From the NCBI GenBank assembly GCA_030068145.1, contig JAPJBO010000921.1, positions 1 to 64,000 on the forward strand: a DNA stretch of 64,000 bases. The letters are read 5' to 3'. A program made the translations under genes and the position numbers. The stretch is from Diplonema papillatum (lineage: Eukaryota > Euglenozoa > Diplonemea > Diplonemida > Diplonemidae). Shown piece by piece: positions 50,641 to 61,128 of this stretch; positions within the stretch are counted from its first letter, which is position 1, and each line of letters begins with the position of its first letter. The notes beneath the pieces were generated by a model that saw nothing but the letters and a program-made list of their open reading frames with translations, was not told where the DNA came from and ran no database searches.

Positions 50641-51954
50641 ATGTCTACCATGTTGTGGGGCACCCCGTCGAGAAAGAGCAAGTTCTCGTATCCAAGCGAG
50701 CTCGCTGCAGCTTTCGAGCGGGTGACAGGGAGCAAACCCCTGAGAGGGGTGAAGCTGTTGACGGGCGAGGCGACCTCCTTCGTAAGGTCGCGGTTCTCAC
50801 GCACGGAGGAGACCGCGGTGCGCCAGCTGCGCGCCGTGGTGGCCGGGGTTCTGGGCGTGGAGGCGGCTGCGGTGTCGAGCCTGATGGGCTCCCGGCTTCT
50901 GCTGTCTTTCTGGCAGCTGCACAAGAAGGCACCGGAAGTGGTGGCGGCAGAAATGGCGCGTCTCAACATCGACTATGACACGGACCTGGAGGAGACGAGC
51001 GAGGAAGACACGGAGGACATCGAGGACGAAACGCCGATAGCCGGCGGCGTTGAAGATGCACACAGAACGGCCTCAGCAGGCCGCGGCACCGGTTTACGGC
51101 CCCCTGGAGTCCCCCACGCCCGACCCGTTTCCCGATCGCGCTCACCCCCCATCACGCCCCCCCCGGTTGACAACGCCATCATCGCTCTCATCGAGCGGAT
51201 GGAGAAAGACCGCAAGGCCGAGATGGCCGAGCTGCGGGCTGAGATAGCCCAGCTGAAGAAGGCACCGCCAGCGCCGCGCGCGACACCGGACGCAGCACAG
51301 TCGCGCGCCAACTCCCAGGCCTCGGAAAACGGGGACGCTCTTCCCTCGGTCCGCGGAGGGGAGAGCGATTACTCGGAAGGCGGAATCTCGGTCGACGCCC
51401 CCCGCGAGACGGTGCTGCTCGACCCCGCTTTCTGGGTCAACATGGACCGCACGGAAAAGGCGGTGCTCCTAATGGAGCTCCGCCTCCACTTTGTGGTCCC
51501 CCTCACGAAGGCCCCTCACGAATCGGGGTTCCTTCTCGGCCAACTGGCCGAGCTTCTCACAGGCGTGGGAACCAGCAGTCCGGAGCAGGACGAGTTCGCA
51601 GTCCGCCTCGCGCGAAACGTTATCGTCCGCCTTCTTGTGCTAAAGACGGGGTACGAGGTGTCATGGGACGGTGCGCAGGCGGTAAGCGACACGTTTTTCG
51701 GCGCTCCGAAGGTCCCCGACTACCTGAAAAAGTCGATGGACGTTGCCGACACGTTTCGGAAGAAGAAACCGAAGCCCGAAACGACAACCACCACCACCAG
51801 AGCGAACCAAGAGGGCAAAGGCCCATTTCGCCCCAGGGAAAAAGGCGCAAAGACCGGAGCAAGACCGCCGCGAACAGCGGAAGGTGAACGGAAATGTCGT
51901 GTGCCCATTATAGAACATTCCGCTAACTTTTTGCCCATTATAGAACATTGCTAA
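50641..51954 (+). other. Open region, possibly gag-like (low confidence)
   Basis: About 437 codons: an all-helical-looking N-terminal part, an acidic linker, a proline/arginine-rich segment, a predicted coiled coil (IIALIERMEKDRKAEMAELR), a second helical part and a Lys/Arg-rich end. This order resembles structural proteins of retroelements of the DIRS/gypsy kind, but no zinc knuckle or diagnostic motif is present, so it could be an unrelated element protein. Treated as an element fossil. Confidence 0.35.
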
Positions 51955-51962
51955 ATCGTCAC

Positions 51963-52362
51963 CCAAGGGGACCCAAGTTTGGGACCCAAGTTTGGGACCC
52001 AAGTTTGGGACCCAAGTTTGGGACCCAAGTTTGGGACCCAAGTTTGGGACCCAAGTTTGGAACCCAAGTTTGGAACCCAAGTTTGGGAACCCAAGTTCGG
52101 GACCCAAGTTCGGGACCCAAGTTCGGGACCCAAGTTTGGGAACCCAAGTTTGGAACCCAAGTTCGGGACCCAAGTTTGGGACCCAAGTTTGGGACCCAAG
52201 TTTGGAACCCAAGTTTGGGAACCCAAGTTCGGGACCCAAGTTTGGGAACCCAAGTTTGGGAACCCAAGTTTGGAACCCAAGTTTGGGACCCAAGTTCGGG
52301 ACCCAAGTTTGGGACCCAAGTTTGGGACCCAAGTTTGGGACCCAAGTTTGGAACCCAAGTTT
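51963..52362 (+). repeat. 13-bp satellite (GGGACCCAAGTTT), about 30 units
   Basis: Units vary as GGAACCCAAGTTT and GGGACCCAAGTTC. The 13-bp period gives 13-residue repeats in every frame and long stop-free runs on both strands, so those frames are not evidence of genes. Isolated units recur at 52578-52665. Confidence 0.95.
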
Positions 52363-53138
52363 TGGGCACAACCTCAGGAAACCGTACTGTTTTGGTATTT
52401 CACCCCATTCTTGAATGGATTTCATAGGCTCGTCACTTCCTGCTGCCGTTGTCAACAGCGTTTATGCCCAGTTGCAGAACCGACTCCTCCGCGTTGGTTG
52501 CAAGCATCTTCCTGCGAAAAACAGCTGATTCGAAGACTTGGCAACTCCTTCAGCCGACTTTCACCCAGCTTTTCTCGGACCCAAAACTTGGAGTCCAAGT
52601 TGGACCCAAAGTCGCGGCCAAGATTTGGACTAAATCCAACCATTGGACCCAAGTTTGGGAACAATGCTGGTCGCGACGGTCGAGACGTGAAAGCAAACAT
52701 CACGTACGAAGAGTAATAAACCCGTGTGCAGGTCTCTTCTGCCACGCCGGCGATGCAGAGTACCGCCTGCGTGCTAACACAAACTTGAACTTACTCTTGC
52801 CACGAGTCTTGGCAAACTTGGGTCCAAAGTTGAGAAAAGTAGGCACAAACTCAGGAAACCGTGCTGTTCAAGTTTTGGACCAGATTTAGACCAAAACCCG
52901 TCCTGAAGGTTGTGGTATCGAGTCCCCGAAGTGACGATTTTTAGCGAATGTTCTATAATGGGCAAAAAGTTAGCGAATGTTCTATAATGGGCACAAAGTT
53001 ATCGAGAATGGGCATAAAGTTAAAAATAGTTCTATAATGGGCACAAAGTTAAGAACAGTTCTATAATGGGCAAAAAGTTAAGAATAGTTCTATATTGGGC
53101 ACAAAGTTAAGAAAATGTGCTATAATGGGAATTAGCCC

Positions 53139-54143
53139 GCCACAACACCCCTCCCCTGGACGAGACCCCATGGTGCATGCATGCGTCCCACTACTGGAGA
53201 ATGATGGAATGCGCAGACATGGTTTTAGGGGTTTGACCCAAAAATGAGAAGCGAAGAGGACAGACATGTGCGTCCTGTTCCCGCAGTCGTTTTGCATTCG
53301 GAAGACCAGCAGAAGAAGGGAAAAAACCGCAACTTACCACGGGCAACCAAGGATCTGCGTATCTCCCCCCAGAGATATTTTCCCCGCCGGAACCTCCCGG
53401 AGAAAAGTCAGGGGATTAGCTTTGGTTTGCAAATTCGGTCCGGTGACCGAATTGGCAAGCCAGCGGCCCGGAAAAAAAAAAAAAAAAAAAAAAAACCACA
53501 AAAAGTGTGCGAATCATGTGCAAATGAGTCAACGCGCAAGGCGCAGCAGACAAGAACCACTCTGTGGGCACTATGGTCCCTCCGAGACCTCGAAGAGGAG
53601 CTATCGGACAAGAAGCCGACCAGCGATACCCAAGACCAACAACTACAGCCACTCCCACGACGCAAGCAACAACGGCAGTGGGTGTACCAAACAAAACGAC
53701 TCACAAACTATCATATCCGGCCACGATTCTGCTATCGGCAACCCAACGAAATAATCAACCACCCCATCGAAAGACACCAGACTGTACGTCAACCTCAGTT
53801 GATCGTCGGTAACACGAGACTGTCAACCGAGACAAAAACTGTCAGGCTGCACGGCCAGTGCGGGGGGCTGGTCGCAGACACAATGAAGAGGTCCGGTACG
53901 ATGACCGACTGGCTGGTTCCAAAGAAGGCGAAGACAAGTGGGCATTCCGACAACTCACCGAACCCTGCACCGGCATCTGCTCCCCAGCCCGTGCGTGAGG
54001 ACTGCGTGAAGGGGGAGCAGTACTCCGAGGAGTACGCTCGTTGGAACAAGGTGGAGCTGCCACGGCGCTGCCACTGAAAACGAAATAGTGGACCGAATTG
54101 GCAAGCCCGCCGGCAAGTCGAAGCTAATACACTGGAAAAGTAC
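53139..54143 (+). CDS. Hypothetical frame 53244-54077 with 17-bp direct repeats around its 3' part
   Basis: 277 codons from an ATG. A poly-lysine run comes from a 25-base A tract (53470-53494). The C-terminal part from 53884 reads MKRSGTMTDWLVPKKAKTSG, similar in style to N-termini of hAT or BED-type transposases, and ends at 54077. GACCGAATTGGCAAGCC occurs at 53445-53461 and 54091-54107, flanking 629 bp. Coding status is doubtful; the middle is Gln/Arg-rich without domains. The hAT-like element starts at 54144. Confidence 0.3.
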
Positions 54144-55460
54144 CAGGGGACTTTAAAATACCGGTTTATCGGTTTGACAAACCGAATAAACCGGTTTGAG
54201 TTTTTGAGGGGAAAAAAAAAAAATCTTATAGACCGATTTCAAAGTTTTACCACCTTCACTGTGTAGTAGTACTATAGTAGTAATGAACGTACCTGCCTGT
54301 AATAGCGTACAAATAAGCCCTCAAAAAACAGCTTAACCTAAAAAGGGGGAAAAACGGGGAGTGGGGGGGAGTGGGGGGCTCATCACGGTAGTATGCCCCC
54401 AAGGCGCCTCAGGGTCGAAGATGGGCGGGGGTCGCAAAACATTCTGGCTGCGTTCGGGTTGCCAGCAGCTCAGCGTCGGCGGGCTAGTGTGCGAGACACC
54501 TGTGTACTGCACGAAAACCACCACACTGGTTATGCACAGTGGGCAGAGAAGGTTTTTCGGAGAGGTCGAAAAGTCCAAAGACAAGATCGCCCCGCTTGCG
54601 AACCACTTAAAAGTAGCCCAGAGTCTCTCCATGGATGAAGTTGCGTACGTCGCCACGTCTCCGCTCGTGCCTAATGCACACGACGTTAACGACGAGCTAC
54701 AGGATCTGATTGCATTGATCCAGGCACGGGGATGGACCGACTTCAATCAGGTCCTTGCAAACGTTCTGGGTGACGCATACCTCAGATCACTGTACCCAGT
54801 TTCGACACAGTTTCTGCTGATTGCAGCAACAGTTCCCATCGGGACTGCCGGTGTAGAGAGGCTGTTTTCGCTCCTGAAGCTTGTCAAGAGCCGTCTCCGT
54901 GCCACTCTGTACGACGATACATTGGAGGACATAATGTTCACCACCTTGGAAGTACCGTTCTCCCACGACAAAGGGATGGAAGACGAGGACCTCGAGTGTG
55001 TTGTTGAGGCATTCAGGGCTCACTCCGCAAACCCCGACGAGGACGGAAGATCACGAACAACCCGTTACTGCTCGTTCAAAACATACAAGGAGGCCTTGGT
55101 GCGCGTACGCGCTTTGGACAATCGAACTTTTGTCTCTGTACACACACAAACAGAGTAGCTGGTGTATGAAGCTGGTGTTTCTTTACGTCTCCGCCTTTTT
55201 GTCATTTCTTATTGCAACCTTTTGTTCTGAAAGAAAAATGTGCTTTTCTGACCAACACAGTGCTTCTTTTTGCTTCCTTCATGTGGATCATGGAAACCGA
55301 GAGTGCCTAGAGTGCGGAAAACTCCACACAGAGTGCAGAAAGTAGCCCGCTCGTGATGCAGCACCGCATGCAAGTGTGATACACCGACCTACATAACCAA
55401 ACCGGTTTTTTGGCTCAAACCGGGTTTTTGGCTCGGACCCCAAACTTTTAAAGTCCCCTG
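54144..55460 (+). mobile_element. hAT-derived element, copy 1 (1317 bp)
   Basis: Ends CAGGGGACTTTAAAA and TTTTAAAGTCCCCTG. AAAGTAC borders both sides (54137-54143, 55461-55467). It is the same length as copy 2 at 61129-62445, and I saw no difference between them. Subterminal AAACCGG repeats occur near both ends. It carries only the C-terminal part of a hAT transposase, so it is an internally deleted element moved in trans. Confidence 0.9.
54361..55158 (+). CDS. hAT transposase C-terminal (dimerisation) fragment, copy 1
   Basis: 265 codons. The second half contains YPVSTQFLLIAATVPIGTAG, VERLFSLLKLVKSRLRATL and LEDIMFTTLEVPF, the hAT C-terminal dimerisation signature (P...ER.FS..K.....R..L). 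The first ~85 residues have no hAT match. The BED finger and the catalytic Asp residues of hAT are absent, so it cannot transpose on its own. It may act as a dimerisation decoy if expressed; that is speculation. Confidence 0.8.
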   Translation: MGGSGGLITVVCPQGASGSKMGGGRKTFWLRSGCQQLSVGGLVCETPVYCTKTTTLVMHSGQRRFFGEVEKSKDKIAPLANHLKVAQSLSMDEVAYVATSPLVPNAHDVNDELQDLIALIQARGWTDFNQVLANVLGDAYLRSLYPVSTQFLLIAATVPIGTAGVERLFSLLKLVKSRLRATLYDDTLEDIMFTTLEVPFSHDKGMEDEDLECVVEAFRAHSANPDEDGRSRTTRYCSFKTYKEALVRVRALDNRTFVSVHTQTE

Positions 55461-55479
55461 AAAGTACCCCAAAAAAAAA

Positions 55480-55670
55480 AAAAAATCCCGCTGCGCGGGG
55501 CCAAAATCCCCCCCCAACAGTAAAAACACCCCAAAAAAAAACTTTCGCGCTGCGCGGGACCCCACCCCCCTCCCCCCCCGTGTATAAGATCGCCCTCATT
55601 TCTCAAAAAAACCGATTATACACGGGGGGGGAGGGGGCGATCTTAAACACGGGGGGGGGGGGGGGGTACT
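55480..55670. repeat. GTGTTTAAGATCG/GTGTATAAGATCG hairpin repeat, copy 2
   Basis: Two CGCTGCGCGGG phrases, then C-run GTGTATAAGATCG facing CGATTATACAC G-run, then CGATCTTAAACAC and a long G run. Same components as 50158-50290. Confidence 0.7.
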
Positions 55671-56620
55671 TGGAAAAAAGACGAACCGGAACAACTATGT
55701 ACCGGAAATACGACGTACCGGAAAAAAGATGTACCCGAGGGCTCTCGGGGGAAGTTTCGTGACTTTTTCCGGTACGTCTTTCTTACAAATACGGTAGCAA
55801 CCATTTGAACTTGCGTGAAGACTTAATTCCTCAGAATGCGTGCAGACGTAAGTTATCAGCTTGCACTTTGCACTGAGTACGCAGGGGCTGTCCCGATGTA
55901 GGGGCTACTCCACACAAAAAAGTGATGCGAATCTGGGTTTGTCAGATGGCTGCTCGCAATAGCCTGTGTCACAGGCAACTTGCTTTCCAGAAAAGAGCAA
56001 CATTGTAGTATGCAGAACACGTTATTTGGTCGGAGCCAATGGCTATGTCGAGGATGATAATATTGTGTTGAGTCGCGTGAGGCACCGATGCAATTCGATA
56101 ATGACCTACGACGCAAAATAATAGCCGTTATTCACCCAATCAAGCACTCGTTCAAATAATTTGCGAACTAGTCGTGAGTTGTAAATGCACGATCAACTAC
56201 AGGCACCTGGCGGAGTGGACCCGGAGGTACACTCACGAGTTCACGTTCGGAACAATACGCTTCCCATCAATTCTTGCGCGCCGTCATTGACTATTCCGAC
56301 GGGGCGCGTCTCCGCTCCCAGCACGCCAGCGCAGCCGCCAGCAGCCGACAAAAGTCAAACCAGGTACCTTGCTTCTTTTTTTGAGTTTCATCAAGGCCTT
56401 TCCCAGGCTCACCACGTACTTCAATGCAGGGCATCAGCTTCATTCGAGACTGGAGGTCCTATGAACATGCAATGTGAATAGCCTCTATTCGAGCCTACCC
56501 CACTTTTCTGTAAACGAGTTTGAAAGTGTATTGTTTTTGACTGGAATTAGTGCGGAGCTAGCTTTTCCCCCTCCTGCCGGCAGGTATCCGCCGTACCGAT
56601 AACCGATAACCGATGCCCAA
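55671..56620. other. Unassigned, with a small inverted repeat
   Basis: GACGTACCGGAAAAAAG (about 55713) is inverted at 55766-55785. Short frames follow, with no gene recognised. Confidence 0.4.
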
Positions 56621-56624
56621 ATGA

Positions 56625-56695
56625 AAATGGGTGGCACAGTGAGCGGGCGGTGGCCTTCAGGCCGGTGCGCCCGGGTTCGATCCCCGCCCATGACA
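56625..56695 (+). other. tRNA-like sequence (tRNA-derived SINE head or pseudo-tRNA)
   Basis: TGGCACAGTGAGCGGG acts as A box and GGGTTCGATCCCC as B box. ATGGGTG at the 5' side can pair with CGCCCAT at the 3' side as a 7-bp acceptor-like stem (one wobble), and a T run follows. The middle folds as GGCC-TTCA-GGCC rather than a normal anticodon arm, so it is not called a tRNA gene. Confidence 0.6.
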
Positions 56696-56894
56696 CTTTT
56701 TCGGTCGAAGATTGTTCGACGTTTGTTGCGTTCCGGAATTTGCGTTTTTTGCGGAGTTTCTCAGTATCCCGCGGTATTTGGGCACCCCGGGAAACGGAGT
56801 CGGGGGAGGTCCGGGGGGTCTCCCCTCCGGGTACTGGCGCCGAACTTGCCATCACAGGCCAAACTTGCTACCGCATCACCACGGACACCAGAAC

Positions 56895-57262
56895 CCGAAC
56901 TTTGCTTCACCCAGAACTTAGCCGCGCCCGAACTTTGCTTCACCAGAACTTTGCTTCACCCGAACTTAGCTTCGCCCGAACTTTGTTTCGCCCGAACTTA
57001 GCTTCGCCCGAACTTTGCTTCACCCAGAACTTAGCTGCGCCCGAACTTTGCTTCACCAGAACTTTGCTTCACCCGAACTTAGCTTCGCCCGAACTTTGTT
57101 TCGCCCGAACTTAGCTTCGCCCGAACTTTGTTTCGCCCGAACTTTGTTTCGCCCGAACATAGCTTCGCCCGAACTTTGCTTCACCAGAACTTAGCTTCGC
57201 CCGAACTTTGCTTCGCCCGAACTTAGCTTCACCAGAACTTAGCTTCGCCCGAACTTTACTGT
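56895..57262 (+). repeat. 16-bp satellite (CTTCGCCCGAACTTTG), about 22 units
   Basis: Units alternate between GCCCGAACTTTG and GCCCGAACTTAG with CACCAGAACTT variants. It ends ~215 bp before the HMG-box frame. Confidence 0.95.
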
Positions 57263-57478
57263 TCCCCCAACTTTAACTGCTGCCTCCAGTCTCGCCACGC
57301 GCCGGCCTTAGCCGAGCGCACGTACTTTTTCTTGAATTGGCAAAGCTTTTTGTGGCATGGTTTTATACCAAACAACCAGGCCTGCTGTCTTGCTAGCTAA
57401 CACCCTGCAGTGCGGTCAACGAAACTCTAGTTCCCCTTTCTTGTACTGTTGCGGTGTACGGTTTCCAGGGGCTGCATC

Positions 57479-58066
57479 ATGCAACAGGAGTTTGCGAATA
57501 AAGGGTGCACACCCACCTGCACCCTGGGAAAGGCCCTGGCTTCGCCCACCGATCAGTTGGACACCGAGATAGCCACCAGCCAACCAGCAGCGAGCGTCCG
57601 AATGGTTGCTCGTCCCCATGTTGCACAATTGCCTCCGGAAGCTTTCGAAACACGAAAGTACTCATTTTCACGGGCAGCTGCAGTCGGGAGAAAACTTCAC
57701 CCCTACAATCACAGCGACAACAGCGCATCGAGCTGCACGAACGCATACAGCCTGTTCATAGCAAAGGAGCTGGAACAAGGGGAAGGCGCAGCGGCGCGGT
57801 GGCCAAGGGCTCACACATCGCAGGCAAAGTCACGGAAGGGTGCCTTGTTGCAGCGGCTTCGATCTGCTGCGGACAAGTGGGAGTCCATGTCGGAGCAAGA
57901 CCGCCAGCCATACATCGACGAGGCGGAACGCAACAGCAGGAGCGAGTGCAGGTCCACTCCAGGGCTTTCATCCACCGGCAGCTCACCCGAGACGTCCCCT
58001 CAAGTCCAGAAAAGGACGATGTCCTATCCATACACAACCCCCCTCGCACCGGTCGTAACTTTCTGA
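57479..58066 (+). CDS. HMG-box-like protein
   Basis: 195 aa from the first ATG (57479). The HMG-box-like region spans about residues 87-153: NAYSLFIAKEL as helix 1, a longer than usual linker rich in Ala, Arg and Lys, then LRSAADKWESMSEQDRQPYIDEAERN as helices 2 and 3 with the typical Trp (134) and QPY. The N-terminal 80 residues and the Ser/Pro-rich tail look disordered. HMG boxes bend DNA in chromatin or organelle nucleoids; which applies is unknown. The distance from the first Tyr to the Trp is about 44 rather than the usual ~30, an insertion of roughly 14 residues. No introns are evident. The frame is the only good host gene candidate in the last 10 kb. Confidence 0.6.
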   Translation: MQQEFANKGCTPTCTLGKALASPTDQLDTEIATSQPAASVRMVARPHVAQLPPEAFETRKYSFSRAAAVGRKLHPYNHSDNSASSCTNAYSLFIAKELEQGEGAAARWPRAHTSQAKSRKGALLQRLRSAADKWESMSEQDRQPYIDEAERNSRSECRSTPGLSSTGSSPETSPQVQKRTMSYPYTTPLAPVVTF

Positions 58067-61000
58067 AGGCTAAACTGGCTTTAAAACGATCGATTCAAAA
58101 CTCGAAACGAAAAAGAAGAACTATGACGACCCCACAAAACGAAGTAACATTCTGCAGATAACAGAGGACTTCCTGGTGTATGACGGGCACCTGTTCCGGG
58201 AGACGGCTCTTTGTTTGTCACACACAGCGCATCACACACAGGGGGGAAGTGTGCTAAATTCCAGTCTGCTGTGCCCTACATGGCCCTGCAAGAGTTTCCC
58301 ATTATGCGACTGCTTAAACGAAGGGTTGCGGCCACCATGATATTATGCCCGAAAGCGGGTGTGCTACAACCAAATGCACACCGGGAATCTGAGGCTCCCC
58401 TGCAAGTCAGCGCGACCACTGACCCCCCCTTCCGGGGGTTAAGAACAAGAATTAGTGACAGGGTGGGGGAGGGAGGTGCCAGGTACAAGCCAATGTTACT
58501 GTAGATGTTTTTGGTATGGAGTCAAAACAGGTGTTGGTGTTATGACCCACCTGTATTGTTTAAACTTCACCTTTTGCCTTTTGCTTAGTTGAGTGATACC
58601 ACAGTTTGCTCTTCTTTGCGAAAGGCAATATGTGAAGCTTAGCTGCTCTGTTTCCCTGCTGACATGTCGTCATTCACCAACAAATTGGAAACAAACAAAA
58701 CAATTCGCTGTTGATACACGTCTTCTCCTTTTGCATGTTCAGGGTTATCCTCAGTTCTTGGCGGTAGCTGTCGTATGTTCTTGTCTGCATCTTTTTAGTT
58801 CAAACCCAACCGACGAAGCGACGTACGTGTTATGTCTTCATGCAACATAATTCTTTGGAGACTGGCAGTTGGGCTCGGATGGTGCGCTTATCAGCCCCAT
58901 GTTTCCGTTTTCTTTTGTCTCAAGCTCTCTGGCACGGCCTTTGTGCGTTGAACACCTTTTGGAACGTACCGAAAACCGAACATGTGCTTCTGTACCTCTT
59001 TCTCCTCTCTGGTGGATGACTAAATTCGCATCAAACAAGAGACATTTTGTGCAATTGACAGAAGCGCGTCGAGTTGTGGCAACTCCTTGCCCCCTGAGCA
59101 TTGTTTTCTGGTTGAATCTTGCAAGCGAGGTAGTCAGGCATCATGCTCAGCGGACAGAAAAGACAAAAACGAAAGCAAGAACACAGAAAAGCACAGGCTA
59201 ACAGCAATCAACAGCAACCGAAAGCCACAAAGAAAGAAGGTAGTCCGTTCAGCTGTGACTGCACTAATCTAAGCAATTGCCGGAAAAAAAAGAACGAAGG
59301 TGAAGGAAAAAGAGGGACACGATATTCGAATAGAGTACCAACCAACCAACAGAAACTCATCAACGAGAAAAGCGGCTGGTTCGTTTGAGGACAAAAACTG
59401 CGAAGTGCCCGCTTGCCCAACATGGCTACAACCACACACCTGTTAACAGAAAGAGAAGAAACTGTGGCAACGTGAAAATGCGCAGCACCCCTGAATAGAC
59501 ATCAACGTAGTCTAGCGGCGCTTCCCAAAGAAACAGTAGGCAAGGGCCAAACAATGACATACCTTCGGGCCAATATCGGAAAGCATCCGGCAGAGAGTTT
59601 CAAATTGTTTTGCCTGCACAGCATGAACCGCTGTCAGAGTGATGTCACTCGTCAGATGTGTTTGGCCTAAGTGTAGTTAACTGACTAAAAGAAGTAGCCC
59701 TGTTTGATAGGAATAGAAAACATGTGTAAAACGAAACAGGGATTTATGCGCCCTGTGCATTTAGGCGGGCTTCGTCTAAATCTAAAAAAAATCTAATCCC
59801 AAACAACGCTAAAAAACAGAGGCACATCTCACTCCCCAGTATTGGTGCAGCAAATGAGGTGTTCTGTACCGTGCCGGGGGCAGGCACTGTCCCCCGGACC
59901 CTCCCCGTATAGCACTCCAGGCCCGCCGTGGCTATTGCTCAAAATCACTAGCATGGCCCTTGACCCGAGGCCAACACTTGGGGGGCCCGGGTATACATAA
60001 AAATAAGAATACGACTTCGGACGGTGTTACTGTGTTGCCCGTTGTCCTTATTTCTTTTGGTTCTCTCGAACTTCTGGCGGGTTGCCACGCTTTTGTCCCA
60101 CCTAAATGTCGGACTTCGGGTCGCCCCGCGGCTGATTTGCAATCTTATTTGGCTTGGTGTGGGAAGGCTCACAAGTGTGCATGCGGCGTGTCTTGCACTA
60201 AACTATGGACCAAAGTCAAATCTTATCTTCTGGTATTTTTACAGTCCCGTCCTACTCTGCTAGATCAGAGACTGTTCGAGGATCGAAGACTTCGAGTGTT
60301 CCGGATCTCTATCTATATCAGACGGAAATGTCAGTGACATTCAACAGTCTTGGGAAACTGGAATTATTTCAGCCCGCCATGCCGGCGCACCGACCCGAGC
60401 TCCTGACCGCCAGCCAGCTCGCAACCCACCCTGCCGCCCTAGACCCGCGACTTTTTCACCTATGCCATAGGTTTGGCCGTTTTCTTTTGTTAAGTGAGAG
60501 GAAAAACGCCTAACGCGCGACTACAAGTTGGACCAGACATGAGTGTGAGACTGTCCGTCATTCTGTTAGGGCCTACCCGCTAAAAAACCTTGAAGGATCA
60601 GAGGTTCGAGATCTTGCCGTGGGTGCTACCCACGGACTCGCAGTGAAGGGGCACCCTTTACACGAGTGCCGCAGGGAGTCCAGGCTAACTGGAAGGGAGA
60701 GCATCCCTGCGTTTGCTTTGTCGCGTCTCGGTCCCTATGTGCAGTCCGTGAGGCCACGGCTGGGATTGGTGTTCCAGCCAGTCTGGGCAAGTCCAGTAAA
60801 TCGACAGACTGTTGCACAGTGTGGCAGATACCCAATTACGCTCCAGGGGGGACTGTCCACTGGCAGCTGACCTGCGAGCAGTCTGAGAGTACTCCGGCCG
60901 AGGATGCTGCACGTGTCTTGGGGCGGTCATTATTATTGACCCCAAAGACGTCCCGCGAGGCAAAGCAGCTGACGGAGCCAGTATGCACAGTAGAAGGATG

Positions 61001-61128
61001 TTTTATCCGCTCGCCGGTTTCCAAAGCTCAGAGAACGTAAGGAAGTTGGGACTAATATCTGAGAAAGGCAAAAACGTATTCGCCTAGAATACGGTTCTTT
61101 GGATCTGACGATAATGGGGGAGTGAAAC
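58067..61128. other. Unassigned stretch
   Basis: Plus frames such as 59960-60337 and 60666-61040 have no motifs. GAGGTTCGAGATC near 60600 is a weak B-box-like phrase without a good A box. No tandem repeats or element ends before 61121. Confidence 0.4.

Larger units (their letters stand above)
50411..53138. mobile_element. 2.7-kb inverted-end element (GGGCTAATTCCCATTATAG), unassigned
   Basis: GGGCTAATTCCCATTATAG at 50411 is inverted at the right end (to 53138). Inside each end a 30-bp phrase (GCCCATTATAGAAC + TTTTTAACTTTTT) is repeated two to five times. The same phrase occurs again at 51900-51950 in left-end orientation. CACAACAC borders the left end directly and the right end after two extra bases, a possible target duplication. 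Contents: one 437-codon frame and a 13-bp satellite. Confidence 0.7.

Noticed and set aside
51951-52716. Long repetitive frames on both strands (GPKFGTQVWDPSL type)
   Set aside because: Direct product of the 13-bp satellite, open in many frames.
56625-56695. Functional tRNA gene
   Set aside because: A and B boxes and an acceptor-like stem are present, but there is no proper anticodon arm.
60560-60625. tRNA-like sequence with GAGGTTCGAGATC
   Set aside because: B-box-like phrase only; no acceptable A box or stems.
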